Below, one piece after another: positions 8,932 to 16,694 of a stretch of DNA of 64,000 bases. The position numbers and the translations under genes were made by a program. Numbering within the stretch: the stretch's first letter is position 1; each line of letters starts with the position of its first letter. The DNA lies in contig NZ_QKUF01000001.1 in NCBI RefSeq assembly GCF_003253565.1, positions 639,867-703,866 of the forward strand, given 5' to 3'. The notes under the pieces were generated by a model. The model saw only the letters and a program-made list of their open reading frames with translations. It was not told where the DNA came from and made no database searches. Origin of the DNA: Thermosporothrix hazakensis (GTDB lineage: Bacteria > Chloroflexota > Ktedonobacteria > Ktedonobacterales > Ktedonobacteraceae).

Positions 8932-9705
8932 ATGAACTTGTTGGAGCGTGTGCTTACCCTGCTACGCATCAGTCTGAACAGCGTGGTTGAGCAATCTGAT
9001 GATCCAGATAAAGCGCTACAGCAACTGCGCCTTGATCTGCGCAATCAACTGGTACAGGTCAAAACACAGGTTGCAACGGCTATTGCCGAGAGCCATCAGC
9101 TACGCAAACGCTGCACAGAAAAGCAGGCAGAAGCCGAAAAATGGCTGCATAAAGCCGAACAGGCAATCGAGCAGAATAATGATAGTCTGGCCCGTACTGC
9201 GCTCAGCCAGTACAACGAATTGAACAAGCTGGCACAGCGCTATCAACACCTGCAAACCGATCAAGAGCGGGTTATTACGGTCATGCGTGGCGCATTACGC
9301 CGTCTCGAAGCAAAGATTACGGAGGTCGAAACAACGCTCGAACTGCTGGAGACGCGCAAACGAAACGCCTTATTGCAGCAGCGTGTCTTTGAAGCGCTGA
9401 ATCGCACCCGGGGTATCCAGAATGACCCACGTACGCAACAGGCTCAGGCCACAACCCAGGACGCCGAAGCGCGAGCACAGGCGCTGGTCGAACAGCATCA
9501 GCGAGATCTGGCGAATGAGCTGGAGGCGATATCGGAAGAGCAGCGGCTAGAACAGCAGCTTCAGGCACTTAAAGCCAGGAAGAGCGCACAGGGGCGCCTA
9601 CCCGGGCGTAAGCGAACCACAACTGATAACCTGACAGCTGGTATCTCACCCGGGGAATTAAGCCTTGATGAGCTGAAAAAGCATATGGAGGCGTCGCAGG
9701 ATTAA
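8932..9705 (+). CDS. pspA: PspA/IM30 (phage shock protein A) family protein
   Basis: A 257-residue, almost wholly alpha-helical coiled-coil protein of the PspA/IM30/ESCRT-III-like family that protects the inner membrane under stress. The start MNLLERVLTLLRISLNS is the membrane-binding amphipathic helix, followed by the DDPDKALQQLRLDL block. The long hairpin (about 25-215) is rich in Gln, Glu and Arg. The ATG at 8932 follows AAGGGAG; the frame extends further upstream but lacks homology and covers the intercistronic hairpin. The tail ends in SLDELKKHMEASQ, like the C-terminal helix of other members. Its position behind flotillin and NfeD supports a membrane-integrity module. Confidence 0.93.
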   Translation: MNLLERVLTLLRISLNSVVEQSDDPDKALQQLRLDLRNQLVQVKTQVATAIAESHQLRKRCTEKQAEAEKWLHKAEQAIEQNNDSLARTALSQYNELNKLAQRYQHLQTDQERVITVMRGALRRLEAKITEVETTLELLETRKRNALLQQRVFEALNRTRGIQNDPRTQQAQATTQDAEARAQALVEQHQRDLANELEAISEEQRLEQQLQALKARKSAQGRLPGRKRTTTDNLTAGISPGELSLDELKKHMEASQD

Positions 9706-9706
9706 T

Positions 9707-9838
9707 TTATGAATACGGACCGAATAGAAGAACGAAAACAATAACTACTGCCAGGGCAATAAACATGCCGACAATAAAGGAAAAGTAGTTATTGTTTCTC
9801 TCTTCTTCGGTAACAACCTTTTTCTTCTCTTCTGCCAT
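9707..9838 (-). CDS. 43-residue single-pass membrane peptide
   Basis: A short frame: ATG at 9838 (minus strand), stop TAA at 9707-9709. It encodes a charged N-terminus (MAEEKKKVVTEEERNNNY) and one strong hydrophobic helix of about 22 residues, ending in FGPYS. A reasonable ribosome binding site (AAAGGGAAACG) lies upstream. It follows the response-regulator gene on the same strand with a 45-base gap and ends one base from the convergent pspA stop. The composition pattern (charged head, one clean helix) argues for a real small protein. The function is unknown; small membrane peptides near pspA sometimes modulate membrane-stress systems. Confidence 0.6.
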   Translation of the reverse strand: MAEEKKKVVTEEERNNNYFSFIVGMFIALAVVIVFVLLFGPYS

Positions 9839-9883
9839 GTTCACGTTTCCCTTTGTTTCTTCTTTGTATCTTTTCCCGGTCTC

Positions 9884-11638
9884 TTATACACCGGTATTTT
9901 TCAGCGCTCCATCGATCGCGTTTTCAGCATCTACCAGCAACTTGCGGCATTCCGTGGTATCCACATCACGCGAGGTCATCAGAACCAGAAATGCATTCTT
10001 CTCTGCACCAACGGTGCGAAGGAACAGCATGCGTTCTGTGCTGGCAATCATCAGATCATCAAACCCGCCCCAGGCACTCTGGTGTAAAGATTGTACAACA
10101 TTCTGTAAAGCAATGCTAAGCTGTTTGCCAACACGCGAAACGTCCAGTTCTTCAATCGCTACCTGCGCAATTGGCTGTCCCTCGCTGGTAATCACAGCCG
10201 CGGCCACAAAACCACGGACCGAGTATCCTAGCGTCTGCAACGCCGACACCAGCGCGCCATAGTTCAAATTGCGTCGAATTGCCCGTTGTTGACCACTTGC
10301 CGAAGAAATAGGCGAAAGCTCCGCACTGTTCCCGGGCAACTGATGGGAGAAAGAGGAGATAGCCTGTTGATTGCCCGTATTTGTTTGCCGTTCAAACGGC
10401 GCTGGACTGACCGCCTCGGTTAAAACAACTTTGCGGGGGCCGGTCGTTTGTAGTGGAGCAATTTGTCCGGTCGAGCCGTTGGGAAGCTGCCATTCAGATG
10501 GCCCGGGAGCAGCCGTCGGCGGCATCTGAACCGCAGGTATATGAGAGGCAGTTGGCTGATCGGTCACCCACGAGGGCGCTTCCTGTTGCGCACGCGCAAT
10601 AGCTCTCCTTTCTTCTGACAACGAGAGCGGGCCGCTATCAAAAGCGAACGCCGGATCACTGAAGGTGACCCCTTGCACGTTATTATTGCCCATCGCGGCA
10701 TACATCCCGCTATTCTTATTCTCTGGCTCTAAGGAAGGAGCTTCCTCGGCAGGCGGCTCCCACCACTGACCGTTTTCCGCCGCCTGAAAGGGATTCTGCA
10801 TCAGCATGGTCGCCTGATCTGGCACCTCTTCCCCGGCAGGGGCCACAAAGCCAAATGGGGTATCATCGATCTCATCAAGATCAAAGGAGAAACCCGCCTC
10901 GTTCTGCTGTGGCTCCAGCGGAGGCTGAAGCGGTGAAGAGCCGCCATTCTGAGCCGCCTGCGCCCGCGAGCGATATTGCAGGGCCTGTAAAATCAGGCGG
11001 GAAAGCGGCTGCGTCACATTCGAGGTCGCCGGGCCGCTCCACGGCTGATGAGTAACCGTCCCATTCTTATGGGCAGCAAGAGCAAAAAAGGCCTCTTCTC
11101 CGCGCAGCATACCATACTCAGCCCAGATCAATTCGCCATTCTGGAAGCGCAGCACGCCACGCTCTTCAAGGCCGGTGTTCACCACCAACGCAATGCTCTT
11201 TCGGCTCATTGTGACAATTTGAATGACATCCAGCAGGTCAAATGATTCGAGATTCGCAGAAAATCCGCTCTGTTGCTGTAAACGGCGTAGCTCCTCACGT
11301 ACCACACGCATATCAAGCGGCTTCTCCAAAAAGCCAACCGCTCCCCCTTCCAGCACCTGCATGCGCTGCTCCTCAGGCGTATTGGCATTGCCAATCATAA
11401 TCATATTTGTATTTGGACGATATACCCGCAGCCACTGCAATAATTCAAGCCCATCAATTCCAGCCGCCTTTAAATCACACAGAACTGCGTCATATTCTTC
11501 TGCCCAGAGCACCCGAATAGCATCAGTCCCGTTTGTCACCCCCTGGACAACATAGCCATCCTTATGAAGCGAGTTCACGAGAGCCTGGTTCAGCATTTCA
11601 TCGCTTTCAACCACAAATACGCGTGATATATTCGTCAT
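9884..11638 (-). CDS. Response regulator with DUF4388/PATAN-like and roadblock/LC7 domains
   Basis: A 584-residue cytoplasmic protein. Residues 1-120 are a receiver domain with phospho-acceptor Asp55 (CDLKAAGIDGLELL) and the conserved Lys in FLEKPLD. The acidic pair after beta-1 is degraded (VVESDE instead of DD) and the switch Thr/Ser after beta-4 is replaced (MIGNAN). Residues ~128-230 look like a DUF4388/PATAN domain (LLDVIQIVTMSRKSIALVV). A long Pro/Gln-rich linker follows. Residues ~470-580 form a roadblock/LC7 fold (GALVSALQTLGYSVRGFVAA), as in MglB-type GTPase regulators. No HTH is present, so the output is probably protein-protein. AGGTGGTAG precedes the ATG. Confidence 0.85.
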   Translation of the reverse strand: MTNISRVFVVESDEMLNQALVNSLHKDGYVVQGVTNGTDAIRVLWAEEYDAVLCDLKAAGIDGLELLQWLRVYRPNTNMIMIGNANTPEEQRMQVLEGGAVGFLEKPLDMRVVREELRRLQQQSGFSANLESFDLLDVIQIVTMSRKSIALVVNTGLEERGVLRFQNGELIWAEYGMLRGEEAFFALAAHKNGTVTHQPWSGPATSNVTQPLSRLILQALQYRSRAQAAQNGGSSPLQPPLEPQQNEAGFSFDLDEIDDTPFGFVAPAGEEVPDQATMLMQNPFQAAENGQWWEPPAEEAPSLEPENKNSGMYAAMGNNNVQGVTFSDPAFAFDSGPLSLSEERRAIARAQQEAPSWVTDQPTASHIPAVQMPPTAAPGPSEWQLPNGSTGQIAPLQTTGPRKVVLTEAVSPAPFERQTNTGNQQAISSFSHQLPGNSAELSPISSASGQQRAIRRNLNYGALVSALQTLGYSVRGFVAAAVITSEGQPIAQVAIEELDVSRVGKQLSIALQNVVQSLHQSAWGGFDDLMIASTERMLFLRTVGAEKNAFLVLMTSRDVDTTECRKLLVDAENAIDGALKNTGV

Positions 11639-12066
11639 TGTTTTCTACCACCTGCAACAGAGATTGACCTGCTTCGTTCTATCTGTCCGTTTCTTTGCCT
11701 CAATCCTCAGCAGCCTTTGAGGACCGCTGCAAGCCTCATCCTCGACGATGGAGGCGAGATGTGATTGCAGCTCTGCATCCCCGGGGGATGAGCACCAGCA
11801 ATCCAGAGCGACGTGTTCCATGAAAGCGGGTGAAGTCTCCTCTGCGACATCCTTTTCAGAACAGGGTCGTGCTTCCGCGCGATAGGCTCAGTTTTTCCGA
11901 AAGGGTATTTTTACATCATCCAGTAGCGCAAATAATCAGTATTGCCGATAGGAGCATTCTTCACGTGATGAGTGTATCACGATGAGGTATGGATAGCAAG
12001 AATATAAGCAACTTGTACTTCCCTGTCACGTCCTTCTCTCTCTCACCCTCTTGAGCAAGCCCCGAT
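11639..12066. other. Divergent intergenic stretch between the response regulator and rpiA
   Basis: About 430 bases without a gene. It should contain the response-regulator promoter on the minus strand, but I could not pick a convincing -35/-10 pair. Small imperfect dyads are present around 11706-11760. Confidence 0.4.
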
Positions 12067-12096
12067 TTGATGTCAACTTGTGCGACGTGCTATACT
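12067..12096 (+). promoter_or_regulatory. rpiA promoter
   Basis: TTGATG (12067-12072), an 18-base spacer ending in TGC, and TATACT (12091-12096) form a good sigma70 promoter with an extended -10. Confidence 0.7.
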
Positions 12097-12120
12097 CATC
12101 TAGGAATAGACATTCCAGAA

Positions 12121-12144
12121 AAGAGACGCCTACGCGCGTCTCTT
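12121..12144 (+). promoter_or_regulatory. 9-bp hairpin in the rpiA leader
   Basis: AAGAGACGC (12121-12129) pairs perfectly with GCGTCTCTT (12136-12144) across a 6-nt loop. It ends 10 bases before the Shine-Dalgarno GGGAGGA, with no T-run. It may stabilise the mRNA or limit ribosome access. Confidence 0.5.
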
Positions 12145-12163
12145 CATTCTGTTGGGAGGAACC

Positions 12164-12871
12164 ATGATACCCCACGAAAACCTGCTTGAATCCTGGAAAA
12201 AGGCAGCAGGAACCCGGGCAGCGGAGCTAGTCGAAGATGGGATGCTTGTTGGTCTTGGGACTGGCACAACCGCACATTACTTCATTACCGCACTGGGTCA
12301 GCGCATTCAGGAGGGGCTCCAAATCAAAGGTGCAGTCTCCTCCTCGCTCGGTTCACAGGAACTGGCGAAGAAAGTTGGTATTCCTGTCACAACTCTTGAT
12401 TTCAATCCGACGCTTGATCTTTATATAGATGGCGCCGATGAGATTGATCCCTTCCTGCGCCTTGTGAAGGGCGGTGGAGGCGCTTTGTTGCGCGAGAAAA
12501 TTGTTGCCACAGCCGCCCGCCGCTTTGTTGTAATTGCAGATGAGACCAAGCTGGTTCAGCGACTCGGGACACACTGTCCCATCCCGGCAGAGGTCGTGCC
12601 TTTCGCCATCACTCCGGTTCGTCGTCGTCTGGAGGCTCTGGGAGCACTGGTCAAGCTTCGCCAGAAACCCGCTTCAGATGCTCCATTCATCACTGACAAC
12701 GGCAATGTCATTCTTGATTGCACATTCCCCGATGGAGTCGCCGACCCAGAAGCAATTGACACAGCCATGCAGCGCATTGTCGGCCTCGTCGATACCGGCT
12801 TCTTCCTGAAGATGGCCGAAGAAGCGATTATTGCAGGAAAAGATGGCATAAAAGTACTCAGGCCAAACTAG
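12164..12871 (+). CDS. rpiA: Ribose-5-phosphate isomerase A
   Basis: Interconverts ribose-5-phosphate and ribulose-5-phosphate in the non-oxidative pentose phosphate pathway. The 235-residue length is typical. Family motifs are GLGTGTTA (phosphate-binding loop), the SSSLGS block, DLYIDGADEID with catalytic Asp residues, and KGGGGALLREKI with the catalytic Lys/Glu. The start is ATG 12164: the alternative TTG at 12152 lies on top of the Shine-Dalgarno GGGAGGA. The gene has its own promoter and is closed by a strong terminator, so it looks monocistronic. It complements tkt, tal and pgi at the other end of the window. Confidence 0.96.
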   Translation: MIPHENLLESWKKAAGTRAAELVEDGMLVGLGTGTTAHYFITALGQRIQEGLQIKGAVSSSLGSQELAKKVGIPVTTLDFNPTLDLYIDGADEIDPFLRLVKGGGGALLREKIVATAARRFVVIADETKLVQRLGTHCPIPAEVVPFAITPVRRRLEALGALVKLRQKPASDAPFITDNGNVILDCTFPDGVADPEAIDTAMQRIVGLVDTGFFLKMAEEAIIAGKDGIKVLRPN

Positions 12872-12923
12872 CGCATCTTATACCTCAAAAAGTCGCTTGA
12901 CATAACAAAGCTGTGCCAGATAT

Positions 12924-12964
12924 TATGCTTGAGAAGCATTATCTCTCAAGCATACTCTTTTTTT
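12924..12964 (+). terminator. rpiA terminator
   Basis: TATGCTTGAGA (12924-12934) pairs perfectly with TCTCAAGCATA (12944-12954); the tail CTC is followed by seven T residues to 12964. Confidence 0.85.
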
Positions 12965-13007
12965 GAGAGAGCGCCTTCTGTTTTTTGATGCGTTGAACAA
13001 CAAGATC

Positions 13008-13045
13008 CTCAGCCTCTCAGATCAGGCTGAGATAAAGAAGAGGTG
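13008..13045 (+). promoter_or_regulatory. Structured leader of the ECF S-component gene
   Basis: CTCAGCC (13008-13014) pairs with GGCTGAG (13025-13031). Inside the hairpin, CCTCT (13013-13017) is complementary to AGAGG (13039-13043), which is the Shine-Dalgarno of the downstream TTG start. The two pairings share bases, so they compete. This is the layout of a translation-controlling switch, but it matches no riboswitch class I know. Confidence 0.45.
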
Positions 13046-13050
13046 CCATC

Positions 13051-13659
13051 TTGAAGGAGAAAGGGAACCGGGACATTACCCGCGAGCCCGCTATCTGGTC
13101 AATCACAACCGATCGAATCGTGATTGCCGGTATTCTGGCTGCGATCACTATCTGCATTACCCTTATTCCTGGTATCGGCTTTATCCCTATTCCCAACATT
13201 ACCGGGAACGCCACAATTGCGCATATTCCAACCGTGATCGGGGGCATCATCGGTGGGCCTGTGGTAGGCTTTTTCTCCGGCCTTATCTTTGGTATTATGA
13301 GCTTACTTCACGCCACTATCCCGATGTTTAAAGATCCACTGGTTTCAATCCTGCCCCGTATTTTCATCGGTCTGGTAGCCTGGGGAGTCTTCGCGGCTCT
13401 CAAACGCCTGAATACGGACCTTGCCGCAATCATGGCGGGCTTCCTCGGCTCCGCCACCAATACGGTACTGGTTCTGGGCATGGGCCTGCTGCGCGGCTAC
13501 GTCCCGCTGGCTCTGCTCCCAACCGTGCTCCCTCAGGCCATCGCGGAGGCAATTATCTCGGCTCTGCTGGCTGAGGTGATTGTGCGCAGCTATTCTATTG
13601 TCCAGCGTCGTCTGGTGCACGCCCCGGAGACAAAAAACCGCGACGAATTGCCCTATTAG
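13051..13659 (+). CDS. ECF transporter substrate-binding S component
   Basis: A 202-residue integral membrane protein, the substrate-capturing subunit of an energy-coupling-factor importer. It has about six hydrophobic segments. TDRIVIAGILAAITICITL is the first helix, and the conserved block ATIAHIPTVIGGIIGGP then GFFSGLIFG is typical of the PF12822-type S components. The start is TTG 13051, with AGAGGTG seven bases upstream and no better in-frame start. It is followed 6 bases later by ecfA1, then ecfA2 and ecfT, so this is a dedicated (group I) system. The substrate is unknown; a vitamin or other micronutrient is likely from the family. Confidence 0.85.
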   Translation: MKEKGNRDITREPAIWSITTDRIVIAGILAAITICITLIPGIGFIPIPNITGNATIAHIPTVIGGIIGGPVVGFFSGLIFGIMSLLHATIPMFKDPLVSILPRIFIGLVAWGVFAALKRLNTDLAAIMAGFLGSATNTVLVLGMGLLRGYVPLALLPTVLPQAIAEAIISALLAEVIVRSYSIVQRRLVHAPETKNRDELPY

Positions 13660-13665
13660 AGAAGT

Positions 13666-14508
13666 ATGTTAGAAGTCAAAGACGTTACATTTCACTATAG
13701 CCGGGAGGAGCGTAATGCTTCTCCTGTTCTTCAGCAGATCAACCTGAAGATTGAGCCAGGTGAAACCGTTGCCATTCTCGGGCAAAATGGGTCAGGAAAA
13801 AGCACACTGGCGAAGCTCTTAGCCTCAATCCTGCGCCCGTCGAGCGGCTCCATTCTGGTTGATGGACTCTCAACTACAGCGCATGGTGAGGCGCTCTGGA
13901 CCATTCGTCAGCATGTAGGGATTGTATTTCAAAATCCCGATGACCAGCTTGTCGCCAACACCGTCATCGACGATATCGCCTTTGGTCCCGAGAATCTGGG
14001 CCTGCCACGCCCTGAGATTGAGGAGCGCGTTCAGGAAGCGCTGGCACTGCTGCAACTGGAAGCGTATGCCCATATGCCGATTCAAGATCTTTCAATCGGG
14101 CAGAAACAACGGGTCGCCATCGCGGGCGTGCTGGCAATGCGTCCGCGCTACCTCCTGCTTGATGAGCCCACTACCATGATTTCAGGCCAGACAGCCCGGC
14201 ACTTGCTGGAAACTGTCCACCGTCTGGCACGAGAGCGCTCACTGGCTGTGGTGCATATCACCCATTTTATGCATGAGGTTGCGCACTTTCAGCGGGCTAT
14301 CGTCATGCATCAGGGGCGTATCCTTTTCGACGAGACACCTGCACAGCTTTTCACGCGTATAGAGGAACTGGAAGCAGTGGGCCTCGATGTGCCTCTGATC
14401 TGTAGACTTGGGCAACGGCTGCGTGAACGGGGCCTGACCTGGCTACCGCACACCCTGCTCTCCAGTGCCCAATTGAAAGCTGCCTTCCAGCAACACCTGG
14501 CAGAATAA
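13666..14508 (+). CDS. ecfA1: ECF transporter ATPase A1
   Basis: A 280-residue ABC ATPase driving the ECF importer. Walker A is GQNGSGKST, the Q-loop VFQNPDDQL is typical of EcfA proteins, and Walker B is YLLLDEPTT with the catalytic Glu. The switch His is present (VVHITHFMHEV). The signature is LSIGQ instead of LSGGQ, and the D-loop reads MISGQ instead of xLDP, so the surfaces facing the partner ATPase are degenerate. The start is ATG 13666 with a modest GAGAAG site. It pairs with ecfA2, 13 bases downstream. Confidence 0.93.
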   Translation: MLEVKDVTFHYSREERNASPVLQQINLKIEPGETVAILGQNGSGKSTLAKLLASILRPSSGSILVDGLSTTAHGEALWTIRQHVGIVFQNPDDQLVANTVIDDIAFGPENLGLPRPEIEERVQEALALLQLEAYAHMPIQDLSIGQKQRVAIAGVLAMRPRYLLLDEPTTMISGQTARHLLETVHRLARERSLAVVHITHFMHEVAHFQRAIVMHQGRILFDETPAQLFTRIEELEAVGLDVPLICRLGQRLRERGLTWLPHTLLSSAQLKAAFQQHLAE

Positions 14509-14521
14509 ACAGGAGAAAAGA

Positions 14522-15379
14522 GTGACACTGTTCACGCTGCATAACGTTTCCTATACCTATCTAGAGGGCACACCTTTCGCGACAGAGGCCCTGCATCGGC
14601 TCTCGCTCTCTATTGAGTCCGGACAAACGACGGCGCTTGTCGGGCCAACAAAGGCAGGCAAATCGACGCTACTGGATCTGCTGGCAGGGCTTATTCAGCC
14701 AGGCGAGGGGACCTTCCTTTTTGAAGGAAGTCCAGTCACCGATATCGAGCGCCTGCGCGCAAAGGTGGGTATTGTCTTCCAATCGCCCGAAGCCCAGATT
14801 TTTGAGGAGACAGTCGGTAAAGATGTCTCCTTTGGTCCCTTGCAAAAGAACATCAGCGTTGCCGAATCGCGTCGGCTGGTGCAAGAATCTCTTGAAGCGG
14901 TCGGACTGCCCTACGAAGATTTTCGGACCCGCTACACCTACGCCCTGAGCGGAGGGCAGAAGCGCCGCGTCGCTATTGCTGGAGTGCTGGCGATGCAACC
15001 AGATGTGCTGCTCTTCGATGAGCCAACCGCCGGTCTTGATCCCCGGGGCCGACGCGAATTGCTTGAGCTGATCGCGACCCTCAAACACCGAATGACGATC
15101 ATCTATGCATCCAGCAGCCTCGCTGATGTGGCCGAACTGGCCGACACCATCCACATTCTCGATCAAGGACAATGCCTGTTCTCAGGAAGTCCCCGCGACA
15201 TTCTGGCGCGAGCAGAGGAGATCGCGGCACTTGATATCGCGCTTCCCGAGGCAGCACAGATTGCCCTGGACATGCGTAGTGTCTTCCCTGACCTGCGTAC
15301 TGATGTGGCCAATCTGGCCGAGCTGGAAGACGTGTTGCTCTCCGCTTCCATCCCTGACCGCATGGAGACCCAGCCATGA
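14522..15379 (+). CDS. ecfA2: ECF transporter ATPase A2
   Basis: A 285-residue ABC ATPase, partner of EcfA1. Walker A is GPTKAGKST, the Q-loop VFQSPEAQIFEE is EcfA-like, the signature is canonical LSGGQKRRVA, and Walker B and D-loop are LLFDEPTAGLDP. The switch His is missing: the equivalent place reads IIYASSSLADVAE. The start is GTG 14522, with AGGAGAAAAGA in front. The last bases overlap ecfT by ATGA. In the heterodimer the site made of A1 Walker motifs plus the A2 signature would be consensus, and the other degenerate. Confidence 0.93.
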   Translation: MTLFTLHNVSYTYLEGTPFATEALHRLSLSIESGQTTALVGPTKAGKSTLLDLLAGLIQPGEGTFLFEGSPVTDIERLRAKVGIVFQSPEAQIFEETVGKDVSFGPLQKNISVAESRRLVQESLEAVGLPYEDFRTRYTYALSGGQKRRVAIAGVLAMQPDVLLFDEPTAGLDPRGRRELLELIATLKHRMTIIYASSSLADVAELADTIHILDQGQCLFSGSPRDILARAEEIAALDIALPEAAQIALDMRSVFPDLRTDVANLAELEDVLLSASIPDRMETQP

Positions 15380-16206
15380 TACAGATTACCCGTAATATCA
15401 CTTTCGGGCAGTATATTAATAACGGCTCCCTGCTTACCCGCATCGATCCGCGTACCAAGCTCTTTTGTTTTATTGTCCTGACCATCGTTGTCTCGATCAT
15501 CCATAGCTTTCTGGCCTTTGCGCTCTGCCTGCTGCTCTGTCTGTGGATGCATCGTCTCTCGCGCCTCTCGACCGCCTACGTCCTGCGGGGCTTCAAGCCG
15601 TTTCTTGGCTTTCTTGCCTTTATCTTCGTCCTGCAGACGCTCTTCTATAGCGCTCCGGCCCAACATGTTTTCTGGCGCTGGGGGATCCTGAGCCTGAGCG
15701 GTGAAGGGCTGCTCTACAGTGCAACCATTCTCGTTCGCGTCTTCTTCCTCTACTATCTGGCCTCATTGCTGCTCTTTGTCACCTCAATGGTTGACTTTAC
15801 CGATGGGCTGGAAGCGCTACTTAGCCCATTCCAGAAAATCGGCCTGCCGGTGAACGCCTTCATCATGGTCTTTGTGGTCGCACTGAAGTTTATCCCCCTG
15901 ACGCTTGCCGAGATCGAGAGGCTGGTGAAAGCACAGGCAGCCCGCGGTGTGCGTTTCGATCAGGGAAACTTTCTGCAAAGAACCCGCAAACTCGCGCCTT
16001 TGCTGGTGCCACTCTTTCTCAATAGCTTTAAGCGTGCCGAAGCGCTTAGCACAGCAATGGAGGCCCGCTGTTATGGGATGCACAGGGGATGGAGGCGCAG
16101 CAAACGCCGCCAGTTCTCCTTTACCCGTGTGGAGGCGATCACCCTGATTGTTGTCTGCCTGGTGGGTGTGCTGGCACTTGTCATAAATGGCTTCGCTCCA
16201 GTGTGA
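15376..16206 (+). CDS. ecfT: ECF transporter transmembrane coupling component T
   Basis: A 276-residue membrane protein coupling the ATPases to the S component. The N-terminal RIDPRTKLFCF motif, 5-6 hydrophobic segments, and two coupling motifs mark EcfT: QAARGVRF (Ala-Arg-Gly) and AMEARCYG (the second motif, with Cys in place of Gly). The start overlaps the ecfA2 stop by four bases (ATGA), so translation is coupled. The operon is therefore S-A1-A2-T. Confidence 0.93.
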   Translation: MIQITRNITFGQYINNGSLLTRIDPRTKLFCFIVLTIVVSIIHSFLAFALCLLLCLWMHRLSRLSTAYVLRGFKPFLGFLAFIFVLQTLFYSAPAQHVFWRWGILSLSGEGLLYSATILVRVFFLYYLASLLLFVTSMVDFTDGLEALLSPFQKIGLPVNAFIMVFVVALKFIPLTLAEIERLVKAQAARGVRFDQGNFLQRTRKLAPLLVPLFLNSFKRAEALSTAMEARCYGMHRGWRRSKRRQFSFTRVEAITLIVVCLVGVLALVINGFAPV

Positions 16207-16289
16207 GAGCGGAGCCTGTTCTTTTTCTGTGTGCTTCTTCGTGTCTATGTAATAAAGCCTTCGGGGCGTTTGCAGAAGGAGCACACACT

Positions 16290-16694
16290 ATGACACAACA
16301 CCTGAAATCCTGTTGCTTCTGCCTGTTCTGCCTTGTTTTTCTGGTCAGTTGTCGTTTCACCAATACCGATTTCGAGCGCACTGTTACCAATGCGGGCGCT
16401 ACTTTCGCGGCGGGAGCAGTTACCCTGCAATATGTGCATCAGGGAAAACTGCCGCTTCCCTATGCCCGCTCGACCTTTGAGCAATTAGTGGGGACAATTG
16501 CAGGAACCGACCAGCAGCTTGCCACCTTAGAAGGCGCTCCTCCTCTTGCTCAAATCAAACCATTACTTGCCAGCTTTCGACCTGCCTTTCAGGCTCTAAA
16601 ACAGCCCTGCCTGACCAATACCTGCAACTGGCAGATACAATATCAGAGCTTGCAGACCGCCAGCAGGCTTTTTCAGGAAGCGGGGAAGTCGTGA
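16290..16694 (+). CDS. Small predicted lipoprotein
   Basis: A 134-residue protein with a signal sequence MTQHLKSCCFCLFCLVFLVSC; the lipobox LVSC puts the lipidated Cys at residue 21. The mature part is about 113 residues with helical character (EQLVGTIAGTDQQLATLEG) and a CLTNTC cysteine pair near the end. The ATG at 16290 follows AGAAGGAG; an open frame runs farther upstream but overlaps ecfT and is not credible. Its TGA overlaps the GTG of the next gene, so it is coupled to the Nramp-like transporter. I do not recognise a family. It may be an extracellular accessory of that transporter. Confidence 0.75.
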   Translation: MTQHLKSCCFCLFCLVFLVSCRFTNTDFERTVTNAGATFAAGAVTLQYVHQGKLPLPYARSTFEQLVGTIAGTDQQLATLEGAPPLAQIKPLLASFRPAFQALKQPCLTNTCNWQIQYQSLQTASRLFQEAGKS

